Shown in pieces: positions 1-5,567 of a stretch of 5,718 nt of DNA. The notes under the pieces were generated by a model that ran no database searches, was not told the DNA's origin, and saw only the letters and a list, made by a program, of their open reading frames with translations. The translations under genes were made by a program, and so were the position numbers. The DNA comes from Methanobacteriota archaeon (GTDB taxonomy: Archaea > Thermoplasmatota > Thermoplasmata > Methanomassiliicoccales > Methanomethylophilaceae), in NCBI GenBank assembly GCA_029574055.1, contig JAKQBQ010000195.1, forward strand, positions 1 through 5,718. The letters run 5' to 3'. Each line of letters opens with the position of its first letter. Within the stretch, counting starts at the first letter, position 1.

Positions 1-213
1 AGCCCGCAAAGTGACTATGAGATCTTGTCCTACAGAGTCGGAGTTTATGTGTTGAACGGCCGGAGGGTCGTATCACATATATTCATCGGGGAAACCGGGT
101 CAGGTCCTGACGGGAGCAGCCTTACCTCGTGCTACTGACGTTTGCGGGGTCGCAGGGTTGAGAAGCGATGCGGTCAACTTGGATCGGATGTGATGTCCAC
201 CCCTGTGGCCTGA
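1..213 (+). ncRNA. ffs: Archaeal SRP (7S) RNA, 3' part with complete S domain; 5' end outside the window
   Basis: RNA scaffold of the signal recognition particle, which with SRP19 and SRP54 targets ribosomes making membrane and secreted proteins. Seen: a helix 6 hairpin with a GGAG (GNAR-type) tetraloop at 62-65, closed by 56-61/66-71 and, after an asymmetric loop, by 46-51/74-79. This is the SRP19 site found in archaea and eukaryotes. The universal helix 8 core follows (101-121: CAGG, then GGGAGCAGCC), with tip loop UGAC at 108-111, closing pairs 106-107/112-113 and lower pairs 97-100/119-122. It aligns closely by eye with the human S domain, including the CGUGCU segment near 128-133. Helix 5 strands pair around 37-43/132-139, with interrupted pairing outward to 4-7/170-173. 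The Alu part and helix 5 start lie upstream. The 3' end is estimated from the roughly 100 nt that follow the helix 8 loop in known SRP RNAs and from the T tract at 218, so it is uncertain by about 20 nt. The identity is very secure. Confidence 0.93.
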
Positions 214-1193
214 CGCCTTTCTTTTCTCGGGGAGCATCCTGTTATTATGTCTTTGTCGAAATCGAAGACCACCATTGACTCTCCGTCCATGACGAGCTTG
301 AGTTTTTTCGTATTGTCGATCTTCCCCACAACGGCGCCGGAACATCCTGCGGCCTCGAAAAGAGATATTATCTCCGAGGAATTCTCCGGCGGGCAGGAGA
401 ACACGAACCCGCATCCCTGATAGGCGAGGATCCATTGTATCAGGTCTACGCCTTCCGGGGTCGGTATCTTGTTTATGTCGACTGTGCCTCCTTTCATCGA
501 GCTCTCCAGCATCATCCCCAGCGTTCCGATGGATCCGGGGTTGCTCATATCCTTCGCGGAATTGGCGAGATGCCTCGAAGCTATCACGGACATCGTCTCG
601 ATCTGTTTTTGGACGAGGAAATCGCTCTTCCTCGTCGTGGTCTCCCATGCGTATTTGAGATTCTCCGGGAAAAAGCCGTCGAGATCCATAACGAACACAA
701 TATCGTCATTATCCCTTGCCCTGCAGCTCAGTATTATGTCGGTCTTGGGCACCGTTCCGATAATGGCGACATCTATCGCATTGTATTTGCTGTCCGGATG
801 GGTGTGCCCCCCTACGATGGGGACATTGAACTTCTTGACCGCCATGGCCATGCCTTTCAGGATCTGGTTGCATATCCTGCTTTTTGAGAGCGAGATCACA
901 TCCACCATCGCCATCGGTTTACCGCCCATTGCGGCGATATCGTTGACATTCACCAGCACGGAGAAGTATCCCGCATAGAAAGGGTCGGCCTCGACCAGCG
1001 ATTCCATTATGCCGTCGGCCGCGAACAAAATATAATTATCGCCGAAATCGACCGCCGCCGCGTCCTCTCCTTCCGATGCCGCTACCTGCGGGAACCCGCT
1101 TGTAGAAAAAGATTCCACTATCTCATGGACGGCCTTTTTGCGGGTCACTCCGGGAAATGTCCTTATGGCTTCTACAATGGCTTCCAAAGGCAT
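174..1193 (-). CDS. Methanogenesis marker protein 2 (AIR synthase/PurM-related)
   Basis: A 339-residue protein of the PurM/ThiL/SelD/HypE superfamily, ATP-dependent enzymes that activate amide, carboxylate or phosphate groups. Seen: an acidic nucleotide/metal motif GEDAAAV at residues 42-48, the superfamily signature VNVNDIAAMGGKP at 81-93, GGHTHPD at 128-134, IGTV at 145-148, and DMSNPGSIGTLG at 215-226, which marks the C-terminal PurM domain. The pattern fits the methanogenesis marker 2 family, found in methanogens; its reaction is not known to me. The ATG at 1193 is preceded by GAGGG four bases away and by a TATA-like box about 24 nt upstream, so it may be leaderless or have a very short leader. 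Residues after about ITGC (317-320) form a polar tail (RKERRQATG and onward) that lies antisense to the SRP RNA 3' end and its terminator. That tail looks like non-conserved read-through to the first available stop. The gene follows the M50 protease by 39 nt but appears to have its own promoter. Confidence 0.88.
   Translation of the reverse strand: MPLEAIVEAIRTFPGVTRKKAVHEIVESFSTSGFPQVAASEGEDAAAVDFGDNYILFAADGIMESLVEADPFYAGYFSVLVNVNDIAAMGGKPMAMVDVISLSKSRICNQILKGMAMAVKKFNVPIVGGHTHPDSKYNAIDVAIIGTVPKTDIILSCRARDNDDIVFVMDLDGFFPENLKYAWETTTRKSDFLVQKQIETMSVIASRHLANSAKDMSNPGSIGTLGMMLESSMKGGTVDINKIPTPEGVDLIQWILAYQGCGFVFSCPPENSSEIISLFEAAGCSGAVVGKIDNTKKLKLVMDGESMVVFDFDKDIITGCSPRKERRQATGVDITSDPS
218..227 (+). 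terminator. T-rich terminator of the SRP RNA gene
   Basis: The + strand reads TTTCTTTTCT immediately beyond the expected end of the SRP RNA. Archaeal RNA polymerase commonly terminates at such T-rich stretches on the non-template strand. The tract lies inside the C-terminal codons of the opposing methanogenesis marker 2 gene, where it encodes the Arg/Lys/Glu-rich stretch of that protein. Inferred from position and composition only. Confidence 0.5.
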
Positions 1194-1212
1194 AGGCCCT
1201 CAATATACGCCG

Positions 1213-1222
1213 ATAAATAAAA
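1213..1222 (-). promoter_or_regulatory. TATA-like box upstream of methanogenesis marker 2
   Basis: The minus strand reads TTTTATTTAT, centred about 24 nt before the ATG at 1193, within the 39-nt gap after the M50 stop codon. That spacing would place transcription initiation at or next to the start codon. It suggests this gene can be transcribed separately from the upstream DUF373-mptE-M50 operon. No transcript data are available. Confidence 0.5.
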
Positions 1223-1232
1223 CATATTGCTC

Positions 1233-2804
1233 TTAAAGGACAACGGCGACGATGACTATCACCAGCAGGAATATCATCAGCGTGGACAGGATGCTTGTCA
1301 CTCTGGCCGTCAGCTCTTCCCTCTTCTTCTCGTTCTTCATGCCCAGCTTCTCAAGCAGCGCGCTCATGCCTCCCTGGAACACGAAGCCGCCGTCGAAGGG
1401 GTATGCGGGGATGGCGTTCGACACTCCGAGCATTATGTTCAGCCAGAATATCCAATACAGTGCGCTTATCAGTATCCAGAACGCATCTCCCAGCGGGGTG
1501 TCGTACCACCAGTGGACGCTTGCCGGTATAGGCGAGAAGCCCTGGAACGGCCCGCTGATGTAGGAAAGCATGGAGGTTGCCGCATCGGTTATGGATTCTG
1601 CGCCGTAAATGGGGTTCCTTCCGGTATCCAGCATTATGTTCGGAGTGGTGAAGTTCATGCCGGATGTCGTGGTCACGATCCCCACATACCCTATGCCTCC
1701 GTTGTTCCCGAGGGTCAGCTCCTTTGTGAATGTGGAGGCTACGCCGTCAGTCACGGTCATGCATTCTATTACCGCTGTCTCGCCGGGCGCGGTGGTCTGC
1801 ATGAAGGAGATGAATTCCGAATACCCGTAGATCAGAGTCGGCGTTTCCGCATCGCCCACCTTCATCGATAATATGAACGACCTTGCATCGAGGACCCCGG
1901 ATGCCGGACTATTCGGAGACACTTGTTCTATGAACAGCCCCCAACGCACTTCGGTTGTATTCGGACCATCCTGTGTCAGATATTCCACGGTCACGATCTG
2001 CCCGGGCTTCCAGTCGTATGTGATGGTGTGATCCTCCATATAGAAATATTCGCTTCCGTCGACAGACACTATTATCGATCCGCTCGGTATCCCCGCGTCG
2101 AACGCCGGAGAGCCTGAGGATATCTGATAAACGGCGGCATTGTCGCCGTAGTCGGAAGATATGTTGCCGAGCATGAGAACAGCAAAGATGAAGAATGTCA
2201 CCGCTGCTGTGATGAAATTGACGGATATCCCCGCTGTGTAAAGGTCGAGCTTCTGTCTTCTGGAACTCTTCTCGATATCCTTCTCGTTCGGCTCGACGAA
2301 TGCGCCGATGGGCACCACCACATACAAAAGCCCGGTGGAGTCCACGCGCATGTTGTTCGCTCTTGTCTGGAAGCCGTGCGCCATCTCGTGGACGACCATG
2401 GCGACGATCAGCCCCAACACCCCGTACCAGAACGGGAGGAGGGGGTTCAGCCCGGGTATGGCCAAAGCATATTCCACGCCCAGACCGGGAGATGTCAAGC
2501 TTGATGCAAGGTTGGACACTCCGACCGCGATTATCACTATTATGAACGCCATGAGGAAGAATGCGATCGCTATCGATATCGTGCCGAAGATCTTCCAAAA
2601 CCTTGTGTAGACTGCAAGGCGGTCCATCAGCTTGGTCCCGAGCTTCGTCTTGATCATTATGCAGGGTCCGTATTTCGCAAGACCGTATTTGGCGGCCTTC
2701 GGGGATCTCCAGACCCAAATATAGAGCGGGACGTAAAAGACCGCCAATACCAGCAATATGATGTATGTGAGTTCCAAGACGATACTTCCGACCCCCTTAT
2801 TCAC
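1233..2804 (-). CDS. Site-2 protease family (M50) intramembrane zinc metalloprotease with PDZ-like insert
   Basis: A 523-residue polytopic membrane protein of the site-2 protease family, which cleaves substrates within the membrane, often to release regulators. Seen: an N-terminal hydrophobic segment (residues 8-30), a second near 73-98, and the zinc motif HEMAH at 139-143 inside a hydrophobic helix (124-143). Another membrane helix lies at 192-213. A long hydrophilic insert (about 215-435) follows, with PDZ-like features such as GSPAFDAGIPSGS around 231-243 and a second similar segment (SPNSPASGVLD, 296-306). The second catalytic motif NAIPAYPFDGG is at 463-473 (Asp471 as third zinc ligand), and a C-terminal helix spans about 503-523. 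All expected catalytic residues are present. The start is GTG at 2804, overlapping the mptE TGA as GTGA, which indicates translational coupling; no good Shine-Dalgarno is seen. Third gene of the operon. The substrate is unknown. Confidence 0.9.
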   Translation of the reverse strand: MNKGVGSIVLELTYIILLVLAVFYVPLYIWVWRSPKAAKYGLAKYGPCIMIKTKLGTKLMDRLAVYTRFWKIFGTISIAIAFFLMAFIIVIIAVGVSNLASSLTSPGLGVEYALAIPGLNPLLPFWYGVLGLIVAMVVHEMAHGFQTRANNMRVDSTGLLYVVVPIGAFVEPNEKDIEKSSRRQKLDLYTAGISVNFITAAVTFFIFAVLMLGNISSDYGDNAAVYQISSGSPAFDAGIPSGSIIVSVDGSEYFYMEDHTITYDWKPGQIVTVEYLTQDGPNTTEVRWGLFIEQVSPNSPASGVLDARSFILSMKVGDAETPTLIYGYSEFISFMQTTAPGETAVIECMTVTDGVASTFTKELTLGNNGGIGYVGIVTTTSGMNFTTPNIMLDTGRNPIYGAESITDAATSMLSYISGPFQGFSPIPASVHWWYDTPLGDAFWILISALYWIFWLNIMLGVSNAIPAYPFDGGFVFQGGMSALLEKLGMKNEKKREELTARVTSILSTLMIFLLVIVIVAVVL

Positions 2805-3493
2805 TTTTTCTTATATAGGAGCGACGGACATTCTATAGAGACGCCGGGGCAGTTATGCTCATAGATTATCCTTTCCGCCCACCGGAGCTTCAGGGTCTTT
2901 ATGCCTAAGCATGTGCCCTTCTTCTTCGCCGGATTATCGAAATCGAATCCGAGAAGCAGGATGTTCTTTGCTCCGAAATGCCTCGCTATGCATACGGCGC
3001 GGTCGCCGTCGGTGAACCCGCCGTAGTTGGATACCACATTGTCGGGCCTGGACTGCGTGGTAAGCACCACCGGGCCGAGGAACTCCTGCGCATACTTCTG
3101 TATCAACTCGGAATTGTCCCCGTGGGCATGGATGAATGTGACGGCGCCGGCCCTGCTGGCTTCTATTTGAGGCCCTATCTCGCCATCCAGATCGGTAACT
3201 ACGATATCAGGGAACACATCGATATCCCTGAGCCTCCCTACCGAAGAGCCCGTGGCTATCAGCGTTCCCCTGGGGGGCGTGGTGCTGATATCATACTCCA
3301 AACCGCCGCTGCCGCCGAACACGGTGGCATCCCTCTGCACAGATACGTCGTCATCGTGTATCAGATCGGAATTCATCATGACCGCCTTTAGCAAACGCGC
3401 CGAATTCTCATCAGCCGTCCTATCGTAGCCGAAGACCTGGAGTATCTCTTCGTAAATGGGTTCCCATTCCTCAGGCAACATCCGCTTCCGCAT
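2801..3493 (-). CDS. mptE: 6-hydroxymethyl-7,8-dihydropterin pyrophosphokinase MptE-like (DUF115)
   Basis: Transfers diphosphate from ATP to 6-hydroxymethyl-7,8-dihydropterin, the archaeal counterpart of bacterial FolK, in tetrahydromethanopterin/folate-type pterin synthesis; cytoplasmic. Seen in 230 residues: EEWEPIYEEIL near the N-terminus (8-17), a glycine-rich ATGSS (80-84), VTDLDG (99-104), HAHGDN (122-127), GGFTDGDRA (158-166) and GFDFD (182-186). These acidic and His motifs, in this order, are typical of archaeal MptE/DUF115 proteins, and the length fits. There are two in-frame ATGs, at 3493 and 3481. The second places the start just before the conserved EEW segment, as in typical family members, and an AAGG lies 12 nt before it, whereas the first has AAGG directly abutting it. 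The true start may therefore be 3481. The gene overlaps the DUF373 gene upstream by 23 nt (or 11 nt) and the M50 gene downstream by 4 nt, so all three should be co-transcribed and co-translated. Confidence 0.9.
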   Translation of the reverse strand: MRKRMLPEEWEPIYEEILQVFGYDRTADENSARLLKAVMMNSDLIHDDDVSVQRDATVFGGSGGLEYDISTTPPRGTLIATGSSVGRLRDIDVFPDIVVTDLDGEIGPQIEASRAGAVTFIHAHGDNSELIQKYAQEFLGPVVLTTQSRPDNVVSNYGGFTDGDRAVCIARHFGAKNILLLGFDFDNPAKKKGTCLGIKTLKLRWAERIIYEHNCPGVSIECPSLLYKKK

Positions 3494-4610
3494 CCTTCGT
3501 GCTCTCGGCCGCCTCGATGGCGCCTTTCATGTGGCGCTGGAGAAGCGCAGACAAGAGGGCCAGCCCTATACCGGCTATGATCTCCAGCGCGATGAGGGCG
3601 TTGTTCTGGACCCCCATGCCGAAGTATGCCAACACAATATCCAACAAACCGGTGATTATCAATCCGATCGCCACTATGTTTATGCTGCCGATGATGAAGC
3701 TGAGTTTGACCCTCTTTGTTGTTATATACATCTCCACCAGGTCGCCGACCTGATAGATCAGGAAAGCGAATATGAACAGCCAGAGAGAATTGGATATGAA
3801 CCACAACGCCCCATGCGAGAACGAGGGGATATAAACATCCCCCAAAGAAAGATACCCGACGATCACACCGACGACCACAAAAAGAACCGAAGCGAGAAGG
3901 AATGTGACCGTGACGCTTCCCCCCCTTACCCTGGCTGCCCACTTGGAACTCCATACGGACAGCCATTCGAATATGTTGTACGCATAAAGCATGATGAATA
4001 GTCCTATCAGGAACACCACGAAGGGGGTCGTTACGTCGGAAAGGCCGGCATCCCCGTTCATATACGTCATGATGGGAGGTATCATGTACACGATCGAGAT
4101 CAAAACGATTATGATCCCGATCGGGCCGAGGAACCTCTTCCTCTTTGCGGGATCCTCCATTATCTTCGACACTATGTAAAGGGTCCCTTCCAGCCCGGGA
4201 GCCTGCTTCACATATACTTTTTTGACAGAATCTATCGGGATCCTCGATGAAATGATAGGATAGACGTACTCATCCTCCGCCCCGTCGCCGACCAATATGA
4301 TCCTGTCGGGGGACACTTCCCTGAGCACTTCCTCGAGCTCGTCCACGAGGGCGGCGTCCGATTTGTGGCCGACCCTTTCGTCCCCTGCGATGAGTGCGAC
4401 CTCGACTTCCGTATTCTTTTCCGACCTGATCTCCCCGTAGATCTTGATCGCCGCATAGATGGCATTGAGATCGGAGTCTTCAGGGTCGGACATGCCTAGC
4501 GCAGTCGCTGCGATAGAACACTCCTCCACTCCGATTATCGGTGTTTTCTGCTTTCCTTTGACGCCGAAGTCGTCATCCCTGTCAACAACAAGGACCAATG
4601 TCTTCTTCAT
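3471..4610 (-). CDS. DUF373 family archaeal membrane protein
   Basis: A 379-residue protein of a widespread archaeal family without an assigned function. Seen: a soluble N-terminal domain of about 155 residues opening with a hydrophobic strand followed by DRDDDFG (10-16), TPIIG (23-27), DPEDSDLNAIYAAIK (42-56) and a glycine/acidic loop LVGDGAEDEYV (106-116). These look like the phosphate- or metal-binding loops of a Rossmann-like fold. About six hydrophobic membrane helices follow, near 161-183, 195-214, 233-256, 268-290, 303-330 and 337-358, with an acidic C-terminal tail. The N-terminal DxDDD and DPEDSD motifs identify DUF373. Start ATG 4610 has a TATA box about 24 nt upstream and no Shine-Dalgarno, suggesting a leaderless mRNA. 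First gene of the operon with mptE and the M50 protease; the mptE start lies inside its last codons. Topology was estimated by eye; the biochemical role is unknown. Confidence 0.88.
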   Translation of the reverse strand: MKKTLVLVVDRDDDFGVKGKQKTPIIGVEECSIAATALGMSDPEDSDLNAIYAAIKIYGEIRSEKNTEVEVALIAGDERVGHKSDAALVDELEEVLREVSPDRIILVGDGAEDEYVYPIISSRIPIDSVKKVYVKQAPGLEGTLYIVSKIMEDPAKRKRFLGPIGIIIVLISIVYMIPPIMTYMNGDAGLSDVTTPFVVFLIGLFIMLYAYNIFEWLSVWSSKWAARVRGGSVTVTFLLASVLFVVVGVIVGYLSLGDVYIPSFSHGALWFISNSLWLFIFAFLIYQVGDLVEMYITTKRVKLSFIIGSINIVAIGLIITGLLDIVLAYFGMGVQNNALIALEIIAGIGLALLSALLQRHMKGAIEAAESTKDAEADVA

Positions 4611-4629
4611 TGTTACAGGATTGTTTCAT

Positions 4630-4637
4630 TAATATAA
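4630..4637 (-). promoter_or_regulatory. TATA box of the DUF373-mptE-M50 operon
   Basis: The minus strand reads TTATATTA, centred about 24 nt upstream of the DUF373 ATG (4610). Archaeal transcription starts about 25 nt after the TATA centre, so the mRNA probably begins at or within a few bases of the start codon. The lack of a Shine-Dalgarno-like purine tract before this ATG agrees with leaderless translation. Inferred from sequence alone. Confidence 0.6.
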
Positions 4638-4655
4638 GAGGATAGTGCGGGAAAT

Positions 4656-4682
4656 CGCCCTTAATAGGGGGCGTCTTAATAG
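4656..4682. promoter_or_regulatory. Candidate operator: inverted repeat and CTTAATAG direct repeat between divergent promoters
   Basis: CTTAATAG occurs twice, 15 nt apart (4660-4667 and 4675-4682), and the first copy sits in the loop of an inverted repeat CGCCC...GGGCG. The cluster lies about 20 nt upstream of the minus-strand TATA box. The second copy could itself serve as a weak + strand TATA element about 25 to 30 nt before the ATG at 4708. It is placed where a regulator could affect both directions. No known regulator motif is recognised; this is a sequence observation with inferred function. Confidence 0.3.
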
Positions 4683-4707
4683 TAAAAAATGGTGAATCTG
4701 CCGCTTA

Positions 4708-4935
4708 ATGGTGTTCTATTACACCCTCCCTTTCAGCAATATGAGGGGCGTTCACAAAGCAGCCTTTGTCATTGCGCTCGTTCAATTCGCATCCAAAAAG
4801 CACGGTGCAGAGATGTGTTGGTACTCCCTCGGCATAAACAGGCTTGAAATAATGCATGGATCGCGTTTGAAATGCTGCGCTCACAAAAGAGAAATGTTTT
4901 CTACAATGAGGGACATGAATGTTCTATGCGCATAA
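4708..4935 (+). CDS. Doubtful short ORF, 75 codons, unknown
   Basis: Not recognised. It is Met-, Cys- and Lys-rich (WYSLGINR mid-protein, two adjacent Cys near residues 55-56), with one weakly hydrophobic stretch (KAAFVIALVQFA) that could be a single amphipathic or membrane helix. A TATA-like element (TTAATAGTA, 4676-4684) lies roughly 28 nt upstream. The stop TAA overlaps the hydrolase start by 10 nt, an arrangement compatible with coupling. Against it: no Shine-Dalgarno, codons less typical of the neighbours (CGT, TCT, CTA), no family resemblance, and the length is within what chance allows. An internal ATG at 4741 is an alternative start. More likely noncoding leader or spacer than a gene. 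Confidence 0.22.
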   Translation: MVFYYTLPFSNMRGVHKAAFVIALVQFASKKHGAEMCWYSLGINRLEIMHGSRLKCCAHKREMFSTMRDMNVLCA

Positions 4936-5567
4936 GGTGGCACGGTCATTCATGTTTTGAGTTCTTCGATGCGAAGAACTCTGTGCTGATTGATCCCCAT
5001 GACGGAAAGACCATCGGGATCAAACCGCCTATTTCCAATGCAGGCATCGTCCTGGTCTCCCACGACCACTTCGACCATAACGCATTGAGGATAATCAAGA
5101 ATGAACATGCTACGCTCTGTGCCCAACCCGGCAAGTGCAGCATTAAAGGGATCGAATTCGAGGGATTCCCGTCCTTCCATGACGACACCGAAGGCTCGAT
5201 CAGGGGGACGAACACCATCTACTGCTTCGTTATGGACGGCATGAGGTTCTGCCACTGCGGAGACCTGGGCGAGATCCCGTCGGAAGAGGTGCTTGAATGC
5301 CTAAAGGGTGTGGACATACTTTTCATACCCACCGGAGAGGTGTTCACCCTTCCTATCCCGAAAGTATGGGAACTCGTAAAGCTCATCGAGCCGAAAGTGG
5401 TCGTGCCGATGCATTACAGAGTGGGCGGATTGACCCTCCCTTTGAAAACGCTTGACGACTTCCTCGGAGATACGCCTGACGACAAGATATTGTATGTGGG
5501 GAACGAAGTGGAGCTCACAGCAGACGAATTGCCTGAATTCTCAGGCATCTGGGTCTTTGACCGTTGA
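4926..5567 (+). CDS. UlaG/UPF0173-like metallo-beta-lactamase-fold metal-dependent hydrolase
   Basis: A 213-residue soluble hydrolase with a compact metallo-beta-lactamase fold. Seen: N-terminal RWHGHSCFEF (residues 4-13), LIDPH (21-25), the metal motif SHDHFDH at 45-51 (His46, His48, Asp50, His51), His85 in the FHDD segment, HCGDLG at 110-115 (His110, Asp113) and PMHYR with His163. These are all the ligands expected for a dinuclear centre. Small stand-alone members like this (UlaG-like or UPF0173) are often of unknown substrate; phosphodiester or lactone hydrolysis are family precedents, not shown here. I chose ATG 4926 because the family begins a few residues before WHGH; a GAGGG lies 13 nt upstream, rather far. 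An in-frame ATG at 4872 would add 18 residues without family support. The gene ends exactly against the stop codon of the convergent aIF6 gene. Confidence 0.88.
   Translation: MRIRWHGHSCFEFFDAKNSVLIDPHDGKTIGIKPPISNAGIVLVSHDHFDHNALRIIKNEHATLCAQPGKCSIKGIEFEGFPSFHDDTEGSIRGTNTIYCFVMDGMRFCHCGDLGEIPSEEVLECLKGVDILFIPTGEVFTLPIPKVWELVKLIEPKVVVPMHYRVGGLTLPLKTLDDFLGDTPDDKILYVGNEVELTADELPEFSGIWVFDR

Larger units (their letters stand above)
4611..4925. other. Divergent intergenic region between the DUF373 operon and the hydrolase gene
   Basis: These 315 nt are visibly more A+T-rich than the flanking genes. Besides the minus-strand TATA box, they hold a direct repeat CTTAATAG (4660-4667 and 4675-4682, with a CTTAATGG variant at 4704-4711), an inverted repeat CGCCC/GGGCG (4656-4660 and 4669-4673) and a doubtful short ORF. 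I see no tRNA fold, no transposon end and no recognisable protein remnant. The promoter of the + strand hydrolase must lie here but is not clearly visible. Confidence 0.6.

Noticed and set aside
100..648. 182-codon minus-strand frame crossing the SRP RNA
   Set aside because: Arg/Asp/Gly-rich out-of-frame reading of the marker 2 gene that runs through a structural RNA; not protein-like.
1909..2718. 269-codon minus-strand reading frame inside the M50 gene
   Set aside because: It is an alternative frame of the M50 protease, Arg/His/Gly-rich with no domain resemblance, whereas the M50 frame has all catalytic motifs. Typical shadow ORF.
3456..4001. 181-codon + strand reading frame opposite the DUF373 gene
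   Set aside because: Antisense shadow of a well-recognised DUF373 frame; low-complexity, charged composition and no family pattern.
4689..4850. Alternative + strand frame from ATG 4689
   Set aside because: About 52 codons, ending in TGA before 4850, with Ser/Arg/Cys-rich sequence that does not look like a protein and no initiation signals.
4872..4925. Earlier ATG (4872) as start of the metallo-beta-lactamase-fold hydrolase
   Set aside because: The 18 added residues have no family support; homologues begin just before the WHGH motif, as from ATG 4926. A weak TATA-like GAAATAATG upstream keeps it possible but less likely.
4740..4925. Possible tRNA or C/D box RNA in the intergenic region
   Set aside because: No cloverleaf, no GTTCRA-type T-arm and no convincing paired C and D boxes on either strand.
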